Assembly: GCF_002443255.2 (NCBI RefSeq)
Contig: NW_019211457.1
Location: forward strand, 42,307,119 to 42,371,118
Direction: 5' to 3'
Source of the DNA: Varroa destructor
Lineage: Eukaryota > Arthropoda > Arachnida > Mesostigmata > Varroidae
Length of the DNA: 64,000 nucleotides
The position numbers were made by a program, and so were the translations under genes. The notes beneath the pieces are model-generated. The model was not told the DNA's origin. It searched no databases and saw nothing but the letters and a program-made list of their open reading frames with translations. Below are positions 1 through 12,628 of the stretch, piece after piece. Each line of letters starts with the position of its first letter. The stretch's first letter is position 1.

Positions 1-3000
1 ATTTGCCCCCCCCTCCCTCAAGATGTTTTTCTGGGCAAATCCTATTCTACCTGGTTAATCTCTCGATAGAATTACCCTGAACTCTACTTTTTTTAGTACT
101 GCTCAGTTTCACAAAGCCGGTCTCTCCGTGGTCTAACATAGTTGTATTTGCTTTCGCTAGCAGCGTCACTGTGCTGATTGTCCTGTAACCCTGCATTATC
201 TTTAGGCTTGGAATTGTTGTGCACCTTTTCGAATCATTTTGAAGCCTTTTTAGTGTTCCACAATATGGCCCCGAAGGCTGAGCGCCGAACACGACGACGA
301 ACTTAGTTAGCTATCCAACCTTTTTTCCCGTTCATCGGGCTACGAATATGGTGTAGTCTTTTGAATGTTTTCATAGAAAGTCTTTTAACTTTTTTTACCG
401 CTTGTTTGGGGCATCAGTTATGGACTCAGGGTGTTGTCTAGGAGGAGCTCAAACTATAAAATTTGATTGGCTAGCTCGATCGTCAATTCGCTTGCTTTGT
501 ATCGATAAGCTGATAGACCGTCCGTACGTATAATCTAAATACAACTTGACAAAAATATATGCTTTCACTATTGGACAAAATTATCTAGCTATAACCAAGA
601 ACTTCCCTGTTGAAAGAGTTAGACATATATCTTCCGCGTGTTTTAGCATAAAAATATAAAGATATTCAAATTAACCAAGAAGATAATTGCCTATTTAGAA
701 AATACTTAGAAATTGTTCCTTATCGCATCAATGGATAGTATATTGTCAGTTAATAGCTTTTAGGCCTTTCGAAAAAAGCACTATGCAAGTAAATATGTAT
801 TTAAATTGAATGTTCAGCAACTTAAAACAAAAATTATATTTTGAATTTTTAGGCCACAAATTAGACCTTCATAGTTTATCCGGAATATTTAGAACTTTGT
901 CATGGGTGTAAAGTGATATGGCTTTGAATAGCGTTTCAAAAAAAGCTGCTACACGGCCCTTTTTTTCCAGATTTGTAAGTAGGCCGAATCATCAAAAAAA
1001 GTAAGTTAAAAACCGTTACTGATCGTGTATGCTCGATCTAGTTACAACATGCTTCTGGAACGCAAATAGGCCAAGTTCGGCTCACTTGAAAATGAATAGC
1101 GCCGTTCCGACGTACAGATCTATAAAAGTTAGGCGAAAGCATAATACCTACTTTAGTACCTACCAGAACAATATCTGAAGCTCTTTCCAAATGACAAGTC
1201 AGGTGCATGAAATAACAAAAAGGCTGCCTAGCGCGAATGAAAAATGGTCACGCAATGTCCAATGATGTGCCTCGGCAAGGCAGCGTTCACGCGAAAATTC
1301 ATCTAACTTCAACCGATAATAACGGCAAAACAGTTCGCAAATATTAATCTTTCATAACTTAAAAATAGACTAAACGGTGTACACTTTAAAGTGAGTCTTT
1401 CCTGCAATATATACAGGTATCTACACTGTCAGAGTGCGCGATTCAACCATTTCATTTGGCTGTTTCCATCTAATTCTAGTCAGGGGAACGTGCACCAACC
1501 GTACGGTCGTTCCGAAATCAGCCGATAACGACTATACAAAAAGCCTTATACCACACAGGCATACATTTATTTGGGTCCATTTAAGTTGAAGGATCTTATT
1601 CTATTACTATATTCATATAAGCAGAAAGCTAAATTTGAATTATATGTGGATGAGGATTTACCGTTAGTGTTGGCATGAAATAACCAAATTGACTTGCGCT
1701 AAAGTAAAACACTTCCTGTCTATCATGGCTGTACCTAGTTAAATATCTTCGCCGGCCAAAATTAGGACTGAGTTACCCAGTCTAATTGGCGGCCGAATAG
1801 TATAGATTCATCTAAGTAAAGCTGAGCGATTTGTACCTTTTATTTATACATGATTAGTTTATTTGTACAAGTCATGCGAGTGTTTCTATTGACCACTAAT
1901 GACAATTATTATAGTGTCACGACTATTAGTAAAGTAGTTAAGTTAAACAAATGTGGACTATCAACTATAACTGCTACTATTAGGACACGGTAGATCCAAA
2001 CAGGGTACGCGGCTATGAGATCTTCCCACGAACCTCAACAAGCCTTTGCTGCGTTTTGTAAGGCCTTAACTCTCAAGGATAGTTTCTGTAATCTGTCATA
2101 TAATTCCAACAGGAAGTGCGCGCTCAGCGATGTCGTGTGCCGCAGGTATGGCGGCCGTAGTGGGAGCGGACATACCGTGACAAAGTCTGTCCGACGTTTG
2201 AAACGAATGGCTCTAAACGCATGTGATAATAGGTATATCAGTTGCATAGTTCCCACGATGTAGGCCATGTTGTCTGTGTAAAAGTCCTGTGTGTTCAATC
2301 TCGCTTTCCGTCTAGTAGGGCTCTCGGTTGTTCCGGCTACGTGATCGGAGTTTCATTTCCCTGCAGCGAACAACGGCATGTTAATGGCTTTAGTATATAC
2401 CTGCCGATATATTGCAAGGACGGCCAGTTCTGTTCCTGCTTTAACATGTACAGTTCGAACGCGCGTTTTTTTTTCTAAACAAATCCATTTCGGGCCATCT
2501 ATTGTCAGCTTATTTGATCGCGCCCTCACCCTCCGGATCGACAAACAACCCGATAAAATAATTACGTATTGCGCGATAGCGGCTACGCGGTCACCTTCCG
2601 CGCGATCTGTAATGATTGCAAAGTAGGTTTAGCAATGTCTATGGTCACAGTGAGGACGCTCCGATCGGTTTTCTTACGGAAAAAAACACCGGCATTAGTT
2701 GATTGCCGATGCTTCGGTTCATAGTAATAGCGGAATCCTATGGTAAATCGGACGAATTTAACCAGCTTAGCCGCTGGTTCGTCGTCCCTAAAAGCCAAAA
2801 AAAGTAATCAAATAGCACAAAGTTCTCGGCATTATAAAATTATATAGCCTGTACAACGCAATATATTATTAACACCTGAGCACGTCTAGGTGACCAATCG
2901 GCGTTCTTCGTGAGTCAGGCCAGTTAGGAACCTATTCCGTTGGACCTTGAGGTATATCATATATATATTTACATCAACAACATTGTGCCCTCACCAAGGC

Positions 3001-6000
3001 TTTTCTGTTGTTACGTGCCCTGATGGGACGAAGGGGCTGTGCAATAGCGCCTTCAGCCCCGTCGAACGTGACCACTTCTCGTTGCAAGTGTCAACTAGCT
3101 TGCTCGCTGATAATTTACTGCCCATCGCTAATACTGCCTGTCAACTATCATTATATTCTGCGCAGTCTATGGTTTCTTCGCTCTTTGCTATGTGTACATC
3201 AATACAATAGACTCTTGTCAATCGAACACTGTTATCGTTATCAACCGAAGCACAAAATGAGTGAGTCATAATTAATGCTCGATAAATGGCAGAACGAGAA
3301 TTGACCATGAAAAGTTCAGCCGTGACGAGTAAGGCGGTTGAAATGGTAAGCTAAAATAACATTAGAAACGTAGGTCAGTGTGTAAGAATTTACCAACAAA
3401 CCCCGAGAGGGATGTGAGACAAGGAAATCTTTTTGAGTTAACATTTAGTCTGCAAGTACTGTTTGCCGGCGCTAGCTAAGAGGAACTGAGACAGGTAATG
3501 CCGCTGCTAGTAAAGCGAGAAAAACAAAATGTAAATATACTTGTTTACATTTAATTCTTGACTATAATGTAACGTTGCGTTTAGTCGACATCGAAGTACG
3601 TGCAAAGCGACGTGATCGACTTTCTCTAGAACATAGTCAAGGCTCGTTATAATATTACGCGAAGCTTCGAATGAGCCTTAACCACGTCCACGCCGGTGCC
3701 ACTTGCGACGATCGGCTGCGCTTTTTAATGCTCTAGACATACAGTGAAGAGGTCTCGGCTCTTATAGCCCTGGCTGTCAATATTCCCGCCCCCGGTGGAA
3801 TTGCGGCCTAGGCGGAAGAGAAAGGATGCCCAAGGCGGATGGACTACCAGCAGGGTATCTGCTGGCTTCCTGTGAAGTGGTAGGGGCGTCGACAGGTAAG
3901 ATGTCTGCAACTAAGAAGACCTTAAAGAGCGGATTTTGTTTAGGCTATGTCTGCCGTCATAACTGAATATGACGGCGTTCCTCCCCTTGCGCTTAGACTG
4001 TAATACGTGCCATATACCAATTAGGAGTGACACCGTACCAACAGCGAACAGAACGCTCTGCAACAACGCAACCATATTTATGTAGCTCGCGCAAATGACA
4101 GGTATATTTCTGTTCATTCCATGGGAAACCATGGTTCATTATGGTTACTGCTGCTACCAAAGCGTCTACTATATTTTTGGCCTTAATTCTATTCTTTGCA
4201 TCGAGTCAATACAAGGTCTTACACACAATCCAATATAGAATACATGCTTCTACATAACTTGCTCTCAAGTTTGGCCCGGCCTAATAAAACAATAACTGCT
4301 TTAGAAAGCTAGTCGCAGCGAAGAGTAAAAAAAATAAAGGCTTAACACGAGGAATACGACACCGGACGACCGATGCTATGCGGTCATTTCCAATTTGAGA
4401 TTTCGTCCTTTTCTTGTCTCTTTCTATTTTATTGTTGCCAGGAAACCTAAGCCGAGCAGCTGTTTCCACTAAGCAACGGTTCAGATGTGTGTGCGCTCTT
4501 CGCATAAAATACAGAGTGCGCCATGGCACTGAACGTCGGCATCCGAGGCGCAAACGGCCATTACGCAGAGACTCGAATATATTGCTTTATCAGTGGCGGG
4601 TTGCGGAGCAAGCTCCGCAGAGCTGATACTCTGTGCGCTCTGCTGGTCACTGCTTTTTCAGCGCTACACAGAGCATCGCTCCTGGGCAAGGCTTTCTTTT
4701 GTTGCATGAAAGAAGTCTAGCGAGAACAAGAACCTAAGGGGAGCAGTGGAAAAAATCGTATTGGCAGCTATATTGACTGCAGCAATTTGTAACCACCGAC
4801 CAGCCGATTCTCACACCTCCTTAGCAGCGGTTGAGAGCAGTGATATTGCTGGCACCCATTCAGCTTGCGTTGCAGCTGCTGAATGTAGTTATTCACGGCT
4901 ACGCTCTCGTATAATAATATTGACAATAATGACGGGGCCATGATTTTGGCTACCATTGCCCTGGGAAAATGGAAAAGAGAAGGGAGAAAAAGGGAAGCTG
5001 CGAACGAACCCAACGTACTGTGCTCACTTCCTTTGAGTGGGTCACGTCATCGTGAGTCGTGACGTTTGTTGGATCACTTACACCGACGAAGCAAGCTGCG
5101 TGTTCGGCCCGGTGCAGCCACTTTTCACTGCTACACCTTTTTGGCCTGTTTGGCCTAATTTGCTGCTGGGTCCTTTGTCAATTGTGATAATGATTAAAAG
5201 GACTACTGTAAGTATACAAATGACTAATAGTGAAAAAAAAAAAAACGAAAAGTCCTATTCGTTGTTTATTTCTAACCAATTTTCGAAGTACCTATCTTAA
5301 ATAGTCACCCTAGGTATTTTGCTAGATTGTCGAGAATGTCAAGAATATGTGTCTCAGAAAAATTACTCGCTTGCTTTTTGTGCGGAACGCGTCCATATAT
5401 GGTACACAAGAAGGGCCATGTCGTTTTTTTTTTAGCCTATTATTTTTAAAAGGCTCCTGTCTTTCTTTCAGTTTACATCCTAATTGTGCAGCTGCCGCCA
5501 CTGTTGTCAAGTTTTGGCTTTAGTAGTGATAGTAATAGGAATCCACGCGGGCAGCATAATACAAATTGAAGGGACAAAAAAAATTCTTCGCCGTCGTCGA
5601 CTTTCGTCTTAGTCGTGCAACGGCTTGCGGCGCAGCCACCCCAACCGTAGCGGCAAGGCTGTCGATTGTTGGCTTTTTGCTTGCCTGTCTTTTACTAAAA
5701 GGTTGACCAGGTTACGACCTGGTTCGCTTCTGCTGCTGTTACTGCCGTCGCTGATACGGCGCCTACAGACTTTTTCTAAGCCTACGCCTTTTTTCAAGCG
5801 TCGCTTCTACTCCGACTTTTTTGTCAGTATTGCAACCGGTTCCTGTTCCCCTGGTTTTTCTTCGCTTCTCTACATTGGTTTAACAGTGAAAGAGCTAAGG
5901 GGACGAGCAAGGCATTGGGTCTATTGAGTTCGTTCATTTTGGTTTACCAAATGTCAGCGCCACACCGAAGCAATTGTACGATTTTTCCACGATCCGCCCG

Positions 6001-7896
6001 TCGGGTGCCCGTAATAGAAGACACAACGAAGGGAGAACGAGGAGAAACACGGAAGCGGGGACCGACGACATCATATCTCAGCAAACAACTCACCTTTGAA
6101 ACTTCGAGTGTGGGGACTATTTACAATGCCCAAACAGTTCACAAACTAAGCGAATTTGTGTTTTTGTTTTTCTAGGAAAGAGCAGAAAGATAGTTAACTT
6201 AATAAAGATAAATACACTATTCAGTACTATTTGATGGATTTGCATTAGTAGTGCGTCGCTGCAGTATGTGATGTACGCCTCTGTTTAATGAGCGAAACTA
6301 CCAGATATCGCTGTTCTGAACATTCCGCTCAATAAACAACAACGACACACATTAACAGTTAGTACACCTCATCCGACGTAATATCTGCAAACGCTTTTGG
6401 CTTGTAGCCTATTGATATTTACCATAATTATGTGCCCATGCAACTGTGGGTCTTCGCTTGAAACTGGGTAATTGTATGATCATTTCACTTGGCAGTTTCT
6501 TTTCACGCAGTTGATGTTGTAAATTGTTATTGCGAAGTTATCCATAGTATGTATATAGCACACGGGATGCGCAGTGGTTTTTTGATATCGGTGCTTTGTC
6601 TGCCATTCTCGTCGCAGGGGACCTTGATGAGACCGATTTAGCTGCAGCCCGTTGGTAGACATCTGCTTCTGCGCTCACGACACTTCACGGTGTATGATTT
6701 CGACTGACAACGAACTGGACTTGAAGACCCTGACAATGGGTAGAGACCACCGCGTCTCGTCTGAACCGTTCGTCGCCAGCCGTGCGCGAAGTTCGTGAAT
6801 GGCCTCGCTCCCATACCATCGAGCCTTTTGCCTTCATATCGCACTTAAAAATATGGCCTACCAGACAATACTTAGGTGTCGGCTATGCAGGGGTAGAGCA
6901 CAACCGTGATCTATAAGTGCAAGGATTTTCGCTATACGCTCGTAGGTTCGCACAGATATTGTTGAAGATGGATCTGCTTCGCTGTATAATAACATATAGC
7001 AGACGAGTTGTGCATTATTATGAATGGGTTAAAACAACTAGTTTAGAAAACGTCTATCGATGATGAAAACGAAATGAGGCTTTAATTCCATTGACTTCCG
7101 CCTCGTCGTGATCGTGACGAGACTGTATAGAGCGCTACCTGTACATATGACGTAGCTGTTACTGTCTGTGGTCTGGAAGGGTTGAATCGCATACTTCGCA
7201 TGACTTCGATAGCGTATCATTAGTGTAAAATATTATTTTCGATTAGTGAGTCATAACTGGTTTGAGCCTTCAAAATGATGTCTCACCTTTTTGGATTGTT
7301 GTGATCAACTTTTGTGGATCAGCGCTTAATATAAACAAAGTTTCTCTATACTAGATAATAGTTAAGCGCGCGCCCTTTAGGAGGAATGTCTCCTGCTATG
7401 GAGTTAGTTCGTAAGGAAAACATAAATACCTGTGAAGGTACGCTAACATACTGCCCCTCGTTCCGCTTTTAGTTTCACTTCCAAGGACTGAGCCTATACC
7501 TGTTTCGTGCTTCCGCCAGTACGAATCTCTACATGGAGATTTTTTTTGTTCCATGAAAGGCCGTATTTGCAGTATTACGGCACCTTCTAAAAAGCTGACG
7601 CAGGCCTATGTTATCAGTGCTCTGCGCATGTCAAATAGCGTGTAATGTTACTGGCGCCGTTGAAGATCATTAATGGACAGCGAGGTTGTTGTTCTCAACA
7701 CGTGCAAATTAACCGTAGATATCGTAACTGGTAAGATATTGTGACTGGTCGACCAGACGGCCGTCGGCGTTAGAAGGTTCGTGTCCCTAAGCAGATAAGG
7801 CCGTCGTGTCCTTGGTTCTACTATTGTGTTTTATTCATAGCGCAATAAGTTCGAAAGAACTAAGACTCGTCAGCTACATGCCCAGCTGTGGCAGAA
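1..7896. other. Gene-free stretch
   Basis: No recognised coding or RNA gene. The only open frames are short (100 codons or fewer) and lack motifs. A C/T-rich, GC-richer patch lies at about 5590-5830. One small hairpin (3527-3552) is listed separately. It may be intergenic or intronic DNA of a gene outside the window. Confidence 0.6.
3527..3552. repeat. Perfect 9-bp hairpin
   Basis: AAATGTAAA and TTTACATTT are separated by eight bases. It is AT-rich and has no U-tract that would suggest a known RNA element. Confidence 0.7.
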
Positions 7897-7902
7897 TTTA
7901 TT
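7897..7902 (-). terminator. Candidate polyadenylation signal AATAAA downstream of MARCH5
   Basis: TTTATT on the plus strand reads AATAAA on the minus strand, about 525 nt after the MARCH5 stop codon. A second copy lies at 7830-7835 and an ATTAAA variant at about 7907-7912. They are plausible by position, but such hexamers are common by chance in AT-rich DNA. Confidence 0.25.
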
Positions 7903-8427
7903 ATGGTTTAATTAACAGCTTGATTTTTTAGCGAGCTTTGCATAACATGCAATAGTATCATGTACGAATAATTTTCACTTATATCGCATGTAAGAGAAAA
8001 ATAGCCCTGAAGTATACAGATGTGTGTGAAAATGGCGAAGGCAGTGATACAACCATATGCATTTTTACACTGTTGTTATCACAGCTCATGTGTTCTGAAC
8101 ATCGATCAGAGAATATCGGTCTGCCTTAAGGAACACAGATATTAACTGCCTTTGAAGCAAGCGGCAGGAGCAATATAAGATGAGCGCAAACGCCGTATTG
8201 CCTAAAACAGCGCGAAAAACAATCACGGGGCATTCGTCATTGTGGCAACATCCACTGTCGTTGGGGAAGCAACCGAGAACGGTCCGCGTCTTCTGCCGCA
8301 GGCAAAGTGGTTTTTCTGTCTCTCTTTAGGTTAAAAGTGTTACTCTATTTAGCATTCTATTCCTAGCATTATCCATGCAGTCAATTAGTACGCACAACCA
8401 AAATATATGAACGGTACATCATCTGTA

Positions 8428-9474
8428 TCACACAGTCTGCGGAATAGAACTTGCCGAGCTTGTACTTAAAGTCACGTCATAATCGAGAACTTTTCTTTTA
8501 GCCTGACGTATAAACTGTTCCCGGCGTAGATAGATCTTTAGAAAGCCTTTTACAATCGACAAAATTATAGCGCCAAGAAACGCGCGATGGACACCGGAGC
8601 GAATGTTCGGGAACAGAAGTCGTCCGATTAACGTCGCAATGGTGGGCAGCAGTAACGCCGAACAGAATAATCGAGTCGCGTTCATCGTATGACTAAAGCC
8701 CGGCGTGGTCATCAGATGTTCCTGAAAACCGGTACGCGTGACATGGCCACTAGTTGACAAGTTTGTCAGGCGCCCAAGAAATTGCATAAGTCCTGCTGCT
8801 CTTTGCAGCCAGATGCGAAGAAGGCATTCCTCCCATGGTATCATCTTTACTAGTAAAAGGCCTGTTGGAATTGTTGGCAGTCCCACTAACAGGAAGAACG
8901 GATCTGCGCTCTCTATGTACTTCAGGCCATCTCTGTAGCCAAGCACTTGTAGAACGGAAACCGCGCCAAATGTCACAGCACTCCAGTAGATCGATCCCAT
9001 CACAACGCCAGCAGCTAGATATGGGGATACTCGAAGGACGCCACGATCGATTCGGTCTAGGATATAGACGAAACATGAATACTTGGGGTACGCGATGACG
9101 TAATCGGTATTGCACTGGGGACAAACTACCGTTGTTGACGGCGTGCCCCCCTGTTTTTCGTCAATCCATCGTTGTATGCAGTGCTGATGAACCCATTTTG
9201 TCGCCCCGCGACACTTGCACGGGCTGGTCCAAGAAGTTTCGCGATCGTCTTCTTCCAACGCTAGGCAAACCCAACATTGTCGACGACCAACGGTGCTGGT
9301 ATGTTTTGTCTGCTGTTCGTCGGAGCGCTGCAAACCGGTGTTGCTACCACCGCTAGCCGTTGAAACGCGCGGAGTGCCGTCCCTTGACACGAGTAAGCTA
9401 TCGCTCGAAGGCAACATTTTGCTTTCATCATCGAACTCTGTCAAGATGTCATCCGGTTGCTCCATCGAGCACAT
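8428..9474 (-). CDS. MARCHF5: MARCH5-type mitochondrial E3 ubiquitin ligase, intronless CDS
   Basis: The sequence shows an uninterrupted frame of 348 residues. A RING-CH finger of C4HC3 type occupies about residues 67-121: C67, C70, C86, C88, H96, C99, C118, C121, with the family-typical WVHQHCIQRW segment. Four hydrophobic segments follow, at about 152-176, 190-212, 268-288 and 295-315. This layout is that of MARCH5/MITOL, an outer-mitochondrial-membrane E3 ligase that ubiquitinates fission factors and other membrane proteins. Human MARCH5 is about 278 residues, so this protein has an extra Ser/Thr-rich N-terminal tail of about 50 residues and a short C-terminal tail. The first ATG (9474) is chosen because an in-frame TAA lies four codons upstream (9489-9487); a second Met follows at codon 4. 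There is no frameshift or missing ligand residue. The animal genes I know of have several exons, so one uninterrupted exon is unusual. The family call is secure; orthology is inferred. Confidence 0.88.
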   Translation of the reverse strand: MCSMEQPDDILTEFDDESKMLPSSDSLLVSRDGTPRVSTASGGSNTGLQRSDEQQTKHTSTVGRRQCWVCLALEEDDRETSWTSPCKCRGATKWVHQHCIQRWIDEKQGGTPSTTVVCPQCNTDYVIAYPKYSCFVYILDRIDRGVLRVSPYLAAGVVMGSIYWSAVTFGAVSVLQVLGYRDGLKYIESADPFFLLVGLPTIPTGLLLVKMIPWEECLLRIWLQRAAGLMQFLGRLTNLSTSGHVTRTGFQEHLMTTPGFSHTMNATRLFCSALLLPTIATLIGRLLFPNIRSGVHRAFLGAIILSIVKGFLKIYLRREQFIRQAKRKVLDYDVTLSTSSASSIPQTV

Positions 9475-9530
9475 TCGTCCAGCGGCTTACCGCACATCAA
9501 ATTGGAATCGACGCTCTCCGTTCCCGCCCA

Positions 9531-9532
9531 CT
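9531..9532 (-). promoter_or_regulatory. Candidate 3' splice site in the MARCH5 5' UTR
   Basis: Read on the minus strand, a T-rich stretch runs into ATTTCAG, with the AG at 9532-9531. An exon starting at 9530 would give 56 nt of 5' UTR before the MARCH5 ATG. The frame is closed by TAA between this site and the ATG, so any intron here lies in the UTR and would not extend the protein. An upstream ATG in another frame (minus strand, about 9497) would lie in this leader. The promoter itself was not located. Confidence 0.35.
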
Positions 9533-12500
9533 GAAATGTCGAATACAGAAAGCAAAACAACAATGTTAATTACGAATTTCAGCTACGGTATAGAGTATAT
9601 AACATTTGATTGGATCGAAGAATACAACAGGCCATTGAAACCTAGTGTAATAAATGCATGTTTGGATTAAATAACAGTTGGTACTAGGCATAAAACATAG
9701 GACACAGGCATAGTCCTTTCATGTGCACGTTAAGTTTATTAACGATTTGGTCAGATTTTTCTCAATGAAATGTATGGAATAAATCACTACGCAGTCGTTT
9801 AACATCATTCGTGGCATTACTGTGTATGTCTGCACCAACACTAACGAATTTCTCATTGTCAATTTTTACCAAGAATAGCGGATGTACCCTTAAAAGAAGA
9901 AGGGAAACTCTAGTGAACTGTAAATAAAATGTTTACATACAAGACAATTAACATCTCGGCTTTGTAAAGGTTTTTTTTTTGTTTTTGCCATACACCGCTC
10001 GCAAACGCTGGCATAAATGTACGCCATTCGATCGCATAAGTGTGCCTCTTGTCGTTTCTCCAGGTTGTAAGAAACAGCATTATTATCTCCGAAGGTGGCC
10101 TTGGCTCACGATACCATTTTCGGCCGCGAAAGTCGAAACTATGATTTTTTTTAAGGTGATCACATTGACCAAAAACACCTTTTTATGCTAGTAACCTTCG
10201 CGAGCACGCACGACTGCTATTGTTAGTGCTTTCAATGAGATTTTACAGCTATTACGATTCGTGATACGATCGTCCATTTTGTAAGGTGAACCTTTAAAGA
10301 GACCTCATTTTTAAAGAGACCAGGTCGTTAGGCCAGTGGCATCTGACGTAACCGACATTCCATGGTATCATGAGCTCTTAGGCACGGTAGAGCTCCGTTA
10401 AGAGGACAACGGGCCTTGAGAAAGGACGAAGTAGCGAGCAGGTTGACGGAGGCAGCACTCATTAACGCGAATCGGGGACATTAGCTCAGGCCTCGATTAA
10501 AAGGCAACGGGCCAAAAAACAGGGGTGCGAATCTTGACACGAGTGGCTGGCAGGCTGGTTGCAATATCGGTAAAGGAAGATAGTGATCGTTGTGCGGGCG
10601 GAAGGTCCGTTATGAAAAGACGAAATTATGATAAAAGTATGGAAAAGAAATCATTGAATTGCGGATTGTAAAATTGCAAACACTACTGAATTCATTATAT
10701 TTACGTATCAATAAGCGTGACGTTTTTTGATATGTACGTACACTTCATCCAAACAGTACTGCTTGGGTGGAAATACGCCCGCCTTTGAAAATAACAAAAT
10801 CGTTTGCTTCATGCGGTTACGGAACTATACAAATAGTATAACAAACGCTAACGGTTAAATAGTAATTGTAGCTTTCTCTTGTATGAAATTTTCCTCATGG
10901 CAGGCCAACTAAGCTGATTTCGCCTGGCTCCCAGCCTTACGTAACGTAGTGCTCCAAGCAACGTCGCATTTAACCGGGCATGAAGTCAGAAAACGGCCCT
11001 ATTTTTGTGGATGACTAAATATAAATATTGAAAATTTTCTAGATACTGAGTTCAGGGTAAGGGTGCTCATTTCTAGGATACAGCACCTGTTGTAGCTTCG
11101 TAACAGCGTCTTCGTGTCGTCTATTTTTTTTTTATCTTTGAAATACCGAGAAGCTAATCGCATCCCCAAAATTAACGCTTACCTAACGTCACTGGGTTCC
11201 GAAGCCAATGATTCAATAGTAAAAATGGATGCTTAAATGAATGTCTAACAAATGTTTTGCTACTTTTCCGAATATAGTAGCCCTAGAAGTTCTCTCATTT
11301 GTGGTTGCCCACACTCGGTCGTTAGCTGTTCGGCGTAAAAATTGCTCACCTATATGGTGTTGGCTGGAGTTCAAAGAGAATCTGGGTAGAGGAATAGGAA
11401 AATCGGTGGAACTAATAAAAGAAAGTGCCAACATGTCCACGCTATACAAGGCACGTTCACCTGACAAGATGGGAACTTTTCATTTTTTTGTCTAAGAACA
11501 GCATTTGTACCATGGGGTTCATGAACCTGTTACAACAAGTCCATGCATTTCGGTCCACACAAATCATGGGCTGAATACCGCGGTCTCAGCTAGGGTGAAA
11601 CTATACAGATTTAGTCTTGCATCGACCATATAGCTAGTAGTCTACTGTAATAGCCCGCACAGATGAATAGTGAATACTCGCTGGGCATCGGCTGATATAC
11701 GTATAAATAATACAAACCAAAATTGGGTGTCGATACACCCGCCACCATCCGATACAGGTCCCAGCAATTTCCATAATTGTACAAATGCCGTCTTCAATTA
11801 GGGAAAGGCACTCGGTTGATAAAAGAACCTTTTATTCGATATCTTCTAAAATACAGCTGCTGTCAGTGTATAGCATTGTATATTAAACAATAGCACCAAA
11901 CAAGGAAAAATCAAATAAAAAATAAAAATTTTCAAAGATAATACAGTAATATGTAATGTCTGGCGTCATTGACCATCGATGATTCCAGACGGAGGGACGT
12001 TAGTGAAGGTCGAAGAATCTAATGCAAATCGGTGAAGATAAAAGACTACGAGCAGTAAAAATCGGTCTCTACGCATAAAAATTTAATTCAGTTATTTTTC
12101 CTATCTCTTGTTATCCGAAGCTGTAAGAAAAGCAGCTTTATTCTATAAATCGGTCGGCCAGCCAGGACAGTCTGATGATCAACTGATACAAAGTCAATTT
12201 TTGCTCCAACTTTCCTTTTCCTCGCTACGGCCGTGGGACGATATCAAGATAGCTAAGCTGCAAAACCGGGTTGTGTAGGCTCCCAACAAAAAGTGACGCT
12301 GTATAACAACCAAATGTACTGGGTAATTGAACCCAGAATGAACATAGGATTATTCACACCCCTCGCCAAGACAATAGTCGAAAACGGCTGTCGCAGGCAT
12401 GATTATATAAGTTAATATTGACGGAATACGTTATCATGAAGAATTTAGCTCCATTAAGCACAGAATATGCAACTACGCACTTCATCGGGTACGATAATAT

Positions 12501-12593
12501 TCTTATATGGTCAGATATATAATTTTCAGAGGAATGTACGGAAAGGGGTTAGGGAAACCGGTCAGCTACATCGTCCATCATAACAATTTCACA

Positions 12594-12628
<35 letters not shown>

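Noticed and set aside
570..600. TATCTAGCTATAACC resembling part of miR-9
   Set aside because: The seed is missing and there is no precursor fold.
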